Program-made: the position numbers and the translations under genes | Assembly (NCBI GenBank): GCA_902521465.1 | Contig: CABYRL010000002.1 | Coordinates: 122,777 to 186,776 of the forward strand | Length of the DNA stretch: 64,000 bases | Direction of reading: 5' to 3' | DNA from: an uncultured Alphaproteobacteria bacterium | GTDB lineage: Bacteria; Pseudomonadota; Alphaproteobacteria; HIMB59 | Shown here: positions 38,710 to 46,826 of the stretch, piece by piece | How positions within the stretch are numbered: the first letter of the stretch is position 1 | How the letters are laid out: every line of letters begins with the position of its first letter | The notes under the pieces: generated by a model | Databases searched by the model: none | Told to the model about the DNA's origin: nothing | What the model saw: the letters and a program-made list of their open reading frames with translations, nothing else

Positions 38710-39575
38710 GTATCGAGCTAATTATAGGCATATTAAATATAGTTTTAATATCGACAACGCCTCTTGTTTTTGCTGGAATTGGCGAGTTGGTTACTGAAAA
38801 AAGTGGCGTCCTTAATCTTGGATTAGAGGGATTGATGTTAGTTGGAGCAGTAACAGGATTTATTACTTTAGTTATAACTGGTAATTATTTCTATTCCTTA
38901 TTTTTATCAATAATATCTGGAGTAATTTTATCAGGAATATTTGCTTTTCTAGTTTTAAACCTTATGACTAATCAAATAGCGACTGGATTAGCATTAACTA
39001 TTTTTGGTATTGGATTGAGTGCAATGCTTGGTAAAAAATTTGGTGGAACACCCATAAATGGATTAAATCCTTACTATTTCATAGTGATATCTTTTTTGTT
39101 AGTTTTTTTTGTTGCTTATTTTTTATCAAAAACAAAAACTGGACTCATAGTCAGAGCTGTTGGTGAAAATCATAACTCAGCATACGCCTTGGGATATAAT
39201 GTTATAAAAACAAGATATTTAACTATTATTTTCGGTGGTGTTATGAGCTCTCTAGCAGGTTATTATATTTCAATATGTTATGCCCCAATGTGGCAAGAGG
39301 GTATGACTGCTGGCAGGGGTTGGATAGCTCTTGCTTTAGTTGTTTTTGCTACTTGGAAGCCCTGGAGACTATTAGTTGGTGCTTATATCTTTGGAGGCGT
39401 TGCAATTATGCAAATGAACTTACAAGCCATAGGTGTTAAATTACCTGGTCAATTTTTTAACATGATGCCATATTTGGCAACGATTATTGTATTAGTTTTT
39501 ATTTCATCCAACAAACTTAGACTTAAACTTAGTGCGCCATCATCTTTAAATATACCTTTTGAAAAAAATCAATAG
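38706..39575 (+). CDS. Nucleoside-type ABC transporter permease 2
   Basis: Second permease of the same BPD_transp_2 pair (YufQ-like), 289 residues and strongly hydrophobic. Family features are PLVFAGIGELVTEKSGVLNLGLEGLMLVGAVTGF at the start, MTNQIATGLALTIFGIGLSAMLG in the middle, and the EAA-like cytoplasmic loop VRAVGENHNSAYALGYNVIKTRYL. The C-terminal WIALALVVFATWKPWRLLVGAYIFG is typical. It is followed by a 150-base intergenic region with its own promoter-like signals for the binding protein. Confidence 0.9.
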   Translation: MSIELIIGILNIVLISTTPLVFAGIGELVTEKSGVLNLGLEGLMLVGAVTGFITLVITGNYFYSLFLSIISGVILSGIFAFLVLNLMTNQIATGLALTIFGIGLSAMLGKKFGGTPINGLNPYYFIVISFLLVFFVAYFLSKTKTGLIVRAVGENHNSAYALGYNVIKTRYLTIIFGGVMSSLAGYYISICYAPMWQEGMTAGRGWIALALVVFATWKPWRLLVGAYIFGGVAIMQMNLQAIGVKLPGQFFNMMPYLATIIVLVFISSNKLRLKLSAPSSLNIPFEKNQ

Positions 39576-39652
39576 GTTATCCACTTATTTTTTTTCATAT
39601 AAAGGGCATCCATTTCTTTTTTGTTATAAATTATTTACATATTTATTATTAA

Positions 39653-39690
39653 CTAGATTCATTATTTATTAATGAAATTAGCCCTATAAT
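39653..39690 (+). promoter_or_regulatory. Putative promoter with imperfect palindrome upstream of the BMP-type binding protein
   Basis: TATAAT at 39685-39690 is a perfect -10 hexamer, and the 17-spaced TTATTT is a weak -35. Just upstream lies an imperfect inverted repeat, CTAGATTCATTA (39653-39664), a 5-base spacer, and TAATGAAATTAG (39670-39681). Ten of 12 positions pair, and its right arm lies between the -35 and -10. It could be an operator for a dimeric regulator. No experimental support exists here, and such repeats are less rare in A/T-rich DNA. Confidence 0.4.
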
Positions 39691-39725
39691 AAATTTTATT
39701 AATTTTTAAAAGATAGGATTTAAAT

Positions 39726-40796
39726 ATGTTAAGAAAAATACTTACTATTCTCTCATTTTTAGCTGTAATTTCTGTATCCGCAGTTCACGCTGATCAAAAG
39801 AAAATTGGCTTTATATATATTGGACCTCCAGGTGATCACGGATGGACATATATGCATGATCAAGGCAGAATTTACATGGAAAATGCTTTAGGAGACTCAA
39901 TTTCAACAACTTATATAGAAAATGTTCCTGAGAATGCAGATGCAGTTCGAGCTATAAGAAAACTAGCCGCATCTGGTCATGATCTAATTTTCACAACGTC
40001 TTTCAATTACATGGATCAAACTCTTGAGGTAGCTAAAGAGTTTCCAGATGTCAAATTTGAGCACGCTACTGGGTTTAAGAGAATGGATAATGTTTCAACA
40101 TATTCTGCTAGATTTTACGAGGGTAGAACTATTATTGGGCACATTGCTGGTAAAATGACTAAGACTAATACTATTGGATATATAGTTTCTTTTCCAATAC
40201 CAGAGGTCATAAGAGGAATAAATGCATTTTATTTAGCAGCGTCTAAAGTCAATCCTGATGTAAAAATTAAAATTATTTGGAATTATTCTTGGTATGATCC
40301 TGGAAAAGAGGCTGATGCGGCTAACACTTTGATAAACCAAGGTGCAGATATAATAGTTCAACATACTGACTCATATGCACCCTGCCAAGCTGCCGAAAAA
40401 GCTGGGGTGCTTGCTTTTGGCCAAGCCTCAAATCAAGAAGCATTCTGCCCAAATTCTCATATGACTTCGATTGAGGATATCTGGGGACCTTACTATGCTG
40501 CAAAAGCTCAAGCGGTTGTTGATGGCACATGGTCTTCTGAAGATACATGGCATGGGTTTAAGGACGGTATGGTAGAAATGTCACCTTATAACACAAAACT
40601 CTTACCATTAAATTTAATTTTGGAAGCAAAAAATATGGAAACAGCAATTGAAAATGGAACTCTTCATCCATTCGAAGGTCCTATTTATAATCAAGCTGGT
40701 GAGCTAGTTGTCAAAGAGGGCGAAGTTGCTGACGATGGTATGTTGGCCTCTATGATGTTCTATGTTCAAGGTATAGATGGAGAGGTGCCTCAATAG
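39726..40796 (+). CDS. BMP/PnrA-family substrate-binding protein
   Basis: Periplasmic binding protein of the basic membrane protein family, which in characterised members binds purine or other nucleosides. The signal peptide MLRKILTILSFLAVISVSAVHA ends at a plausible Ala22-Asp23 cleavage site with no lipobox Cys, so it is soluble rather than a lipoprotein. The mature protein begins KKIGFIYIGPPGDHGWTYMHDQGR, with family segments LIFTTSFNYMDQ and GADIIVQHTDSYAPCQAAEKAGVLAFG. Length (356) is normal. Codon use is richer in G and C than its neighbours, consistent with high expression. It follows its ATPase and permeases but has a separate promoter-like region. Confidence 0.92.
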   Translation: MLRKILTILSFLAVISVSAVHADQKKIGFIYIGPPGDHGWTYMHDQGRIYMENALGDSISTTYIENVPENADAVRAIRKLAASGHDLIFTTSFNYMDQTLEVAKEFPDVKFEHATGFKRMDNVSTYSARFYEGRTIIGHIAGKMTKTNTIGYIVSFPIPEVIRGINAFYLAASKVNPDVKIKIIWNYSWYDPGKEADAANTLINQGADIIVQHTDSYAPCQAAEKAGVLAFGQASNQEAFCPNSHMTSIEDIWGPYYAAKAQAVVDGTWSSEDTWHGFKDGMVEMSPYNTKLLPLNLILEAKNMETAIENGTLHPFEGPIYNQAGELVVKEGEVADDGMLASMMFYVQGIDGEVPQ

Positions 40797-40810
40797 AATA
40801 AAATAAACAT

Positions 40811-41236
40811 TTAATCCTGTTCCCAAGGAAAAACAAGCCAGTCTTTATCTTTAAAATCATATAAATGAAGATCGGCTTGTTTTTTTCCTGAAGTCTTAGC
40901 ATACAAAACAACAAACTTTGAATTTGGCATCATATCTTTAACTATTTTTGCTGTGTCTCCGCTGTCAACTAAATCATCAACTACAACCAGTTTTTTCTCA
41001 GACTTAATTCTTTTAAAAATCTTAATATCAGTATTTTTTCTTCTGTCAGAGTAAGTTTTAAGAGCAATAACATCAATATCCTGAATTCCCAAATAATTAG
41101 CAATAATAGATCCTGGTATGAGGCCACCCCTAGATATGAGAATTAGTTTTTTAGGTTTATATTTTTTTTTTATTAATTTTGCTAATTTTATACAATCAGT
41201 ATGTATATCGTGATAGCTTAAAAAAACCTGTTTCAT
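40811..41236 (-). CDS. gpt: Purine phosphoribosyltransferase (xanthine-guanine type)
   Basis: Salvages a purine base with PRPP to a nucleotide. The 141-residue protein has the PRPP-binding motif LVVVDDLVDSGDTA, an N-terminal LILISRGGLIPGSIIANYLG, the flexible-loop region IALKTYSDRR and a C-terminal DWLVFPWEQ like that of E. coli Gpt (152 residues). Xanthine/guanine specificity is inferred from the resemblance. Its position 14 bases past the convergent binding protein supports uptake and salvage of purines as a unit. It is divergent from the following gene by 23 bases. Confidence 0.87.
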   Translation of the reverse strand: MKQVFLSYHDIHTDCIKLAKLIKKKYKPKKLILISRGGLIPGSIIANYLGIQDIDVIALKTYSDRRKNTDIKIFKRIKSEKKLVVVDDLVDSGDTAKIVKDMMPNSKFVVLYAKTSGKKQADLHLYDFKDKDWLVFPWEQD

Positions 41237-41259
41237 TCAAGGATTATAATAAAATTAAA

Positions 41260-42087
41260 ATGAAAAGCAATTTAGCTATATTGAGTTCTGACCAAAAATC
41301 AATTGACTTTATAAAAAAAAATAAACTATCAAGCACACTTAATCTATATGCTAATAGTTCAAGGAATATTGAGGTAGCACAGATATTTGCTGAGACGCAT
41401 AATTTTAAAAAATATTACGGTGCCTATGAAGATCTTATTAGAGACAAAGGCATAGATTTCGTTTTAAATTTTTTACCTTCTGGAATAAAATTTGAATATA
41501 TTTATCTTTGTCTAAAAAATAATATTAAAGTTATAACTGATTATCCAATTGTAAGTAATTCAAATGACTTAGAATATTATAACAAATTGATCAAATCAAA
41601 ATTAATTGATAACCTTTTCTTAATTGATGAAACAAATATAAAAAAACTATACGAGGATTCATTAAAAGAAAACATTATTAATTACACAAAATCTTTTAAA
41701 GATCTTAATAAATTTGAGAATAGTTTATATAGTAAAGATGTTTTGTTTGAATTATGCCCAGAGCTTTTTTACTTAATTTATCAATATCGTGAAAAAAAAA
41801 TATCAATTTTTAAAAATGTTAAAATTCTTGATAAGATTACTCACAAATTAACTAACTTTAAGTGCTGTATTGAGATTAATGGTAATTTAATAATTAACGT
41901 TAATCTAACTAGTAATTCAGATAATAATTTAAGCAATTTAGATAAACAAAAGGAATTTATGCCCAATACGCTGATATATAACCTCAAAGATCTAAATTCT
42001 TTTGTAAATTCAAAAAATTCTTTTGAAAATTTATCTATTTTTACATATTATCCGTACAAATTATTTCAAGAGGTTCTTTATGAGTGA
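41260..42087 (+). CDS. Degenerate Gfo/Idh/MocA-like protein, function unknown
   Basis: The tracked ORF opens upstream, over the gpt start. The sensible start is the ATG at 41260, giving 275 residues. The middle resembles the N-terminal domain of Gfo/Idh/MocA oxidoreductases: VAQIFAETHNFKKYYGAYEDLIRDKGIDFVLNFLPSGIKFEYIYLCLKNNIKVITDYPI matches the family pattern. The Gly-rich dinucleotide motif is missing (NLAILSSDQKS) and the family EKP lysine is lost (DYP). The C-terminal half is not recognisable. It is probably not an active NAD-dependent dehydrogenase of this family. It overlaps the next gene by 8 bases. Confidence 0.6.
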   Translation: MKSNLAILSSDQKSIDFIKKNKLSSTLNLYANSSRNIEVAQIFAETHNFKKYYGAYEDLIRDKGIDFVLNFLPSGIKFEYIYLCLKNNIKVITDYPIVSNSNDLEYYNKLIKSKLIDNLFLIDETNIKKLYEDSLKENIINYTKSFKDLNKFENSLYSKDVLFELCPELFYLIYQYREKKISIFKNVKILDKITHKLTNFKCCIEINGNLIINVNLTSNSDNNLSNLDKQKEFMPNTLIYNLKDLNSFVNSKNSFENLSIFTYYPYKLFQEVLYE

Positions 42088-42382
42088 AAATATAACATTT
42101 GCAGTATCAGGTTCTGAAACTTATTATCACAAGGATTGGTTAAAATCTAAAGGTTTCAAATGGGTTGCATCCTCAAAAAAATGGGAAAAACTAAATATAT
42201 TAGAGATTGAGGCAGATCAATTATCAGAATATTGCAGAGAGTTCGGACTCTACTATGAAAGATCAGACAAAGGTATGCCAAAATTCGATTATGAGAAGTA
42301 TTTATGGGATGGCAACATTCCAGATAAATCTATTTGGTTCGAAGAGAAGAATCTTCCAAATTCAACAAACAAAGAGGATTAG
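42080..42382 (+). CDS. Small protein of unknown function (KxxGFxW-type domain)
   Basis: 100 residues from the ATG at 42080, which overlaps the preceding stop by 8 bases. The tracked ORF begins 19 codons too early. The N-terminal part, FAVSGSETYYHKDWLKSKGFKWVASSKKWEK, looks like a small beta-alpha domain in which a Lys-Gly-aromatic-x-Trp pattern is followed by Lys-x-Trp. It faintly recalls DUF5710-like domains, but I do not claim membership. The rest is acidic and aromatic, ending KSIWFEEKNLPNS. No signal peptide or membrane segment. Function unknown. Confidence 0.6.
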   Translation: MSENITFAVSGSETYYHKDWLKSKGFKWVASSKKWEKLNILEIEADQLSEYCREFGLYYERSDKGMPKFDYEKYLWDGNIPDKSIWFEEKNLPNSTNKED

Positions 42383-42468
42383 TGAATTAAAACTGAAAAT
42401 ATTCCATAAAAAAAGAAGATCAAAGCTATTACTAAAGCAAAATAATATGGTGCTTTGTTTCTGTTCAT
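42379..42468 (-). CDS. Possible 29-residue single-span membrane peptide
   Basis: Not in the ORF track. The minus strand of this gap encodes MNRNKAPYYFALVIALIFFFYGIFSVLIH: a short basic N-terminus and one membrane helix, filling the gap between two plus-strand genes exactly. The start ATG is 2 bases from the divergent DUF1015 gene start, and the stop overlaps the 3' end of the preceding gene. The composition looks protein-like, but a hydrophobic short frame in A/T-rich DNA can arise by chance. Only conservation could settle it. Confidence 0.4.
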   Translation of the reverse strand: MNRNKAPYYFALVIALIFFFYGIFSVLIH

Positions 42469-42470
42469 AA

Positions 42471-43613
42471 ATGAAGCCATTATTACCAAATACTTATGTA
42501 CTTAACAATAAATATCTACAATCAATAATTTCACCTAGCACAGATATCATTGACTATAATTTTAGCTCTGATCAGATCCACAAGCTCAATCTTTTACAAA
42601 TTCTAAGGCCTGATATTTATTTTAATAAGAAACTTTCTGATAATGAATTTTTTGAATTATCAAAACAATATTACCAAAGACTTATCGATAAAAAAATTAT
42701 TTATAAATCTGAAAATGAATATTTTTTATATAGAATAGACTCTGACGGTCATTCACAAACAGGGTTAATTTCTCTATTAAATATACAAGATTACATAAAT
42801 AGAAATATAAAACCTCATGAAAAAATTTTAGTTAGTAAAGGCAAAGAAAGAGCTGATCAACTATCTAAAGTAAAATTTCAATTGTGTCCAATTTACCTTT
42901 TTTACGATGATGAAAATATAGATTTAAATCTTGATATTCATCATGATAAAAAACCACTAATAAAGTTTAAATCTGGTAAGTACACTCACTCAATATACAA
43001 GACTAACACCGATTTCACTGGTATTAATTTTAAGGAACTTTTTGTTGCAGATGGCCATCATAGAATAGAGGGCTTTGCTCAATTAGATGTTAATAAAGAT
43101 ACTAAATTTCTATCTATTGTTTTTCCAAAATCTAAATGCTTAAATCTAGCATACAACAGAAGTGTTAAATTTCCAGATGCATACAATAAAGATTCGTTTA
43201 TATCTGATTTAAAAACATATTTTCATGTTGAAGAGTTAAAGTATCATGAGAAAATAGACCGTTTTTTTGTAATCTACTATCAGGGTAAATATTTTAAAAT
43301 AGATTTGAAAAACGATTTCTCTACAAATGGTGCTGACTGCATTGATTTTGGTGAGTTTGTTTTAAAGGAAATATTGAATATTCAAAACGAAACTAATGAT
43401 CAAAGGGTCGAATTCGTCCCACCCTCATTAGGCACAGATTATTTGATTAATCAAGTTGATACGGGTATAACAGATTTATCGACATTAATGAGACCAGTTA
43501 GCATGGATTTAGTGATAGAATACTCAAAAAACTTGAAATTTATGCCACCCAAAGCTACTTGGTTTGAACCCAAACCACTAGACGGTTTATTTTTTTACAA
43601 AATTATTGAATAG
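42471..43613 (+). CDS. DUF1015 family protein, likely serine-metabolism related
   Basis: A 380-residue DUF1015 protein. Family marks are IDSDGHSQTGLISLLNIQDY, the VADGHHRIEGF motif (Asp-Gly-His-His-Arg, near residue 195) and the C-terminal MPPKATWFEPKPLDGLFFYKI. The family has been related to ParB/SerK-fold enzymes, some of which phosphorylate free serine. It sits directly before serC and serA, so a role in serine phosphate metabolism is a reasonable inference but not shown. About 29 bases separate it from serC. Confidence 0.78.
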   Translation: MKPLLPNTYVLNNKYLQSIISPSTDIIDYNFSSDQIHKLNLLQILRPDIYFNKKLSDNEFFELSKQYYQRLIDKKIIYKSENEYFLYRIDSDGHSQTGLISLLNIQDYINRNIKPHEKILVSKGKERADQLSKVKFQLCPIYLFYDDENIDLNLDIHHDKKPLIKFKSGKYTHSIYKTNTDFTGINFKELFVADGHHRIEGFAQLDVNKDTKFLSIVFPKSKCLNLAYNRSVKFPDAYNKDSFISDLKTYFHVEELKYHEKIDRFFVIYYQGKYFKIDLKNDFSTNGADCIDFGEFVLKEILNIQNETNDQRVEFVPPSLGTDYLINQVDTGITDLSTLMRPVSMDLVIEYSKNLKFMPPKATWFEPKPLDGLFFYKIIE

Positions 43614-43642
43614 TTCATAAACACTAAGGAGAAATATTAATT

Positions 43643-44803
43643 ATGCAAAAACCTAACATTAAACCAAATCACCCATTCTTTTCCTCTGGACCTTGTTCCA
43701 AAAGGCCTGGATGGAAATTAGAAGCTTTAAATGATGCTGTTTTAGGTAGATCGCATAGAGCAAAAAGTGGGAAGGCAAAACTTAATGAAGTAATTGTTAA
43801 ATCTAAACAAGTATTAGAGTTACCGGATGATTATTTAGTAGGTATTGTTCCTGCCTCTGATACTGGGGCTATAGAAATGGCTATGTGGAGCCTTCTAGGT
43901 TTAAAAGATGTAGAAGTATGCGGTTGGGAGACTTTTGGATTAACATGGGTAAAGGATATTACAAAACAGTTAAAACTAGAAAATGTAACAGTTCATAAAA
44001 CTGATAACTATGGTGAACTTCCTGATTTGTCAAAGGTAAATTTTGATAATGATGTTGTTTTCACATGGAATGGGACAACCTCGGGAGTATGTATACCCAA
44101 TGCAGATTGGATACCAGAAAACAGATCAGGTTTATCTATTTGTGATGCCACTTCAGCAGTTTTTGCTATGGATATGGACTTTAAAAAATTAGATGTTGTG
44201 ACATGGTCATGGCAAAAAGTTTTGGGTGGAGAGGCTGCACACGGTATGATTGCGTTGTCACCAAGAGCTGTTGAAAGACTTGAGACATACGAGCCATCTT
44301 GGCCAATGCCTAAAATTTTTCAATTAGCTAAAAACAAGAAGTTTTCCAAAGAAATATTTGAAGGAGCAACAATTAATACCCCCTCCTTACTTGCTGCAGA
44401 AGATGCGTTGGATGCATTAAATTGGTGTATTGAAATAGGCGGACAAAAAGAATTAATATCTAGATCAAAAAAAAACCTTCAAGTTATTAAGGATTGGATT
44501 GATCAGAGAGATTGGGTAGAATTTTTAGCTGTTGACCCCAATACATATTCTTCAACAAGCATATGTTTTAAGTTTACACATCCTGACTTTGTAGCTTTAG
44601 ATGATGATAATCAAAAAAAACTTGTAAAAGAAATATGCTCTACATTAGAGAAAGAGGACGCTGGGTACGATATTAATGCATATAAAGATGCACCAGCAGG
44701 CATAAGAATTTGGGGAGGTGCAACTGTTGAAGCCTCTGACATTGAAAAAGTTTTACCATGGATTGAATGGTCTTTTTTTGAAACAATGGGAAGGTATAAA
44801 TAA
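43643..44803 (+). CDS. serC: Phosphoserine aminotransferase
   Basis: SerC makes 3-phosphoserine from 3-phosphohydroxypyruvate with PLP. The 386-residue protein belongs to the longer alphaproteobacterial type: [18 protein letters not shown] at the N-terminus, [14 protein letters not shown] at the PLP phosphate site, and the PLP Lys192 in [33 protein letters not shown] and [12 protein letters not shown] follow. A good ribosome-binding site (AAGGAGAAA) lies about 9 bases before the ATG. The stop overlaps the serA start by one base (TAATG). Confidence 0.95.
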   Translation: MQKPNIKPNHPFFSSGPCSKRPGWKLEALNDAVLGRSHRAKSGKAKLNEVIVKSKQVLELPDDYLVGIVPASDTGAIEMAMWSLLGLKDVEVCGWETFGLTWVKDITKQLKLENVTVHKTDNYGELPDLSKVNFDNDVVFTWNGTTSGVCIPNADWIPENRSGLSICDATSAVFAMDMDFKKLDVVTWSWQKVLGGEAAHGMIALSPRAVERLETYEPSWPMPKIFQLAKNKKFSKEIFEGATINTPSLLAAEDALDALNWCIEIGGQKELISRSKKNLQVIKDWIDQRDWVEFLAVDPNTYSSTSICFKFTHPDFVALDDDNQKKLVKEICSTLEKEDAGYDINAYKDAPAGIRIWGGATVEASDIEKVLPWIEWSFFETMGRYK

Positions 44804-45744
44804 TGAAGATTTTAATTTCTGATAAGATGAGTGACAAGGTAGAAGATGTCTTAAAGTCAAAACAAATTGATTATGATATTAAAACCGGGATGTCTCCTGA
44901 GGAACTTAAAGGTGTGATTGATCAATATGATGGCATTTTAATTAGATCTGCAACTAAACTAACCTCAGATATACTCGCTGACTGTAAGAACCTTAAAGTT
45001 ATTGGTAGAGCGGGAGTTGGAGTCGATAATGTTGACCTAGATCAAGCAACAAAAAATCGAATTCTAGTAATGAATACACCTCTAGGAAATTTAGAGGCAA
45101 CTGCTGAGCTAAGTGTCGGTTTAATGTTTTCAATTATGAGAAATATTCATTTGGCTAACGACTCAACTCATCAAGGTAAATGGGAAAAACCTAAGTTTAT
45201 TGGTACTGAGCTTAAAGGAAAAATACTTGGAATTGTGGGCTATGGCAACATAGGTCAAAGAGTTGCTGAAATATGCTCAACAATTGGAATGAAAATTATT
45301 ACTAATTCTAAATCAGCAAGTGATGATGATTTATCAAAATTTAATGTTAAAAAAGTCTCAATAGAAGATTTAATTAAGGAAGCTGATATTATTTCACTGC
45401 ATACAAAATTAAATGATGAAACAAAATATATGATTAACAAAGAAACATTATCAAAAATGAAATCTACATCAGTGATTATTAATTGTGCTAGGGGTGGTCT
45501 AATTAATGAAACTGATTTAAAAGATGCACTCAATAAAGAAATTATTGCAGGTGCTGCTGTTGATGTTTATGAAAATGAGCCTGCAACAGACAATGTAATG
45601 TTTGGAGCTAAAAATTTGCTTCTTACTCCTCATTTAGGAGCTTCCTCAAAAGAGGCCCAATCTAATGTGGCAATTGATGTGGCAAATCAAGTTGCCGATT
45701 TCTTAAAAGAAAACAAGATTGTAAATAACGTTAACTCTTTTTAA
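44803..45744 (+). CDS. serA: D-3-phosphoglycerate dehydrogenase, short form without ACT domain
   Basis: SerA oxidises 3-phosphoglycerate as the first step of serine synthesis. The 313-residue protein has the NAD-binding GIVGYGNIGQRVAEI (about 143 to 157), catalytic Arg230 in NCARGGLINE, Glu259 in VYENEP and His277 in LTPHLGAS. It ends right after the catalytic core (FLKENKIVNNVNSF), so the intervening and ACT regulatory domains of the usual 400 to 530-residue enzymes are absent. Serine feedback through ACT is therefore not expected. Position after serC fixes the role. Confidence 0.93.
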   Translation: MKILISDKMSDKVEDVLKSKQIDYDIKTGMSPEELKGVIDQYDGILIRSATKLTSDILADCKNLKVIGRAGVGVDNVDLDQATKNRILVMNTPLGNLEATAELSVGLMFSIMRNIHLANDSTHQGKWEKPKFIGTELKGKILGIVGYGNIGQRVAEICSTIGMKIITNSKSASDDDLSKFNVKKVSIEDLIKEADIISLHTKLNDETKYMINKETLSKMKSTSVIINCARGGLINETDLKDALNKEIIAGAAVDVYENEPATDNVMFGAKNLLLTPHLGASSKEAQSNVAIDVANQVADFLKENKIVNNVNSF

Positions 45745-46306
45745 ATTTTTTAAAATATTCATAAATTGAAATTTTCGTTAAAACGTTTTGTGTAGATTTA
45801 CTCTCATTAATTTTTTTTAATTCAGCAAGACTTAACTTAAAAATTTTAATTTCTTCATTTTCCTTTCTATTATAAAGATTTTTTAGCTTAACTTTTTCAA
45901 CCTCTGCATAATAAACATGAACTATTTCATCGGAGTATCCAGGCACTGGGCAGTAAGTAGTTAATTTCACAATTTTTTTTGTTTTAACTCCTATTTCTTC
46001 TTTGATTTCTCTTTTTAAAGCAGTAATAAGCGACTCACCTTTATCTACTAATCCACCTACAATTTCATATTTTAATGTTTTATTTCTGACAAAATAAAAT
46101 GGTCTGAATTGCTTGATCAAATAAAACTTTTTCTCCTCAAGATTAAAACAAAGTGCAAAAACGACATCTCCAACATTTAATATTTCTCTAAAAATTTTAT
46201 AAGGTTTTATTTTCTTATTATAACTTCGAACTAAAAATTGGTATTTCCAAAACTTGAAGAAGCTGTTTGATATAAGTAATTTTTTTATTTTAGTAACTTT
46301 TTGCAT
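45731..46306 (-). CDS. Nudix hydrolase, ADP-ribose pyrophosphatase-like
   Basis: The Nudix box GGLVDKGESLITALKREIKEEIGV matches Gx5Ex7REUxEExGU fully, so the metal site is intact. The surrounding sequence (FYLIKQFRPFYF before, TTYCPVPGYSDEIVHVYYAE after) resembles ADP-ribose or nucleoside-diphosphate-sugar pyrophosphatases. The family PGxxxE stretch after the box also fits, so this group is my best guess. 191 residues. Convergent with serA, overlapping it by 14 bases. Upstream lies tRNA-Pro on the opposite strand. Confidence 0.85.
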   Translation of the reverse strand: MQKVTKIKKLLISNSFFKFWKYQFLVRSYNKKIKPYKIFREILNVGDVVFALCFNLEEKKFYLIKQFRPFYFVRNKTLKYEIVGGLVDKGESLITALKREIKEEIGVKTKKIVKLTTYCPVPGYSDEIVHVYYAEVEKVKLKNLYNRKENEEIKIFKLSLAELKKINESKSTQNVLTKISIYEYFKKFKKS

Positions 46307-46358
46307 GAGATTTAACTATTTGACTATTTATAAGACAAAAGTATATATATTCAATACT

Positions 46359-46435
<77 letters not shown>

Positions 46436-46443
46436 AATAAAAA

Positions 46444-46752
46444 ATGAAAAAAGTAACAATTAAGCGCCCTTCAAAAACTAATATGCAATCAGGCTTAAAA
46501 AAAACAAAGATGTGGATTATCGAGTTTGAGTTTGATCCTAGTCTTCAAAAGGATGTATTAATGGGCTGGAATAGCTCAAAAAACACAACTAAACAACTAA
46601 AATTAAACTTTGACAGCTTAGATGATGCTATCTCGTGGTGTCAAAAGAACTCATACCAATACAGAGTTATTGATCAAACTTATAAACCAGTAAAACCAAA
46701 GAGTTATGCCAGTAATTTTTCAAATAATAGAAAAACTTCCTGGACACATTAG
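46444..46752 (+). CDS. NDUFS4-like accessory subunit of respiratory complex I
   Basis: A 102-residue homologue of the mitochondrial 18-kDa subunit, found in alphaproteobacterial NADH:ubiquinone oxidoreductase. Family features are AMQSG-type NMQSGLKKTKMWIIEFEF, MGWNSSKNTTKQLKLNFDSLDDAISWCQKNSYQYRVI and the C-terminal KPKSYASNFSNNRKTSWTH (family kSYadNF...WtH). The full small-protein length is present. It starts 8 bases after tRNA-Pro, which is also its common neighbourhood in alphaproteobacteria. The main nuo genes are not in this window. Confidence 0.92.
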   Translation: MKKVTIKRPSKTNMQSGLKKTKMWIIEFEFDPSLQKDVLMGWNSSKNTTKQLKLNFDSLDDAISWCQKNSYQYRVIDQTYKPVKPKSYASNFSNNRKTSWTH

Positions 46753-46777
46753 TAATTAAATATTCATTTTTTTTAAA

Positions 46778-46820
46778 TATAATACTATTATCACTGCATA
46801 ATTATTAATTAATAAGGGGG
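46778..46820 (+). promoter_or_regulatory. Promoter-like -10 element and strong ribosome-binding site before livJ
   Basis: TATAAT at 46778-46783 sits in the 74-base gap between the complex I subunit gene and the binding protein, with only a weak -35 (ATTAAA) 17 bases upstream. AAGGGGG at 46814-46820, 6 bases before the ATG, is one of the strongest Shine-Dalgarno-like sequences in the window. That fits high translation of a periplasmic binding protein. Confidence 0.45.
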
Positions 46821-46826
46821 AAAGAA

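Noticed and set aside
39577-39585. TTATCCACT, one mismatch from a DnaA box
   Set aside because: A single site with no cluster of boxes, no dnaA or dnaN nearby and no unwinding-element arrangement; not an origin.
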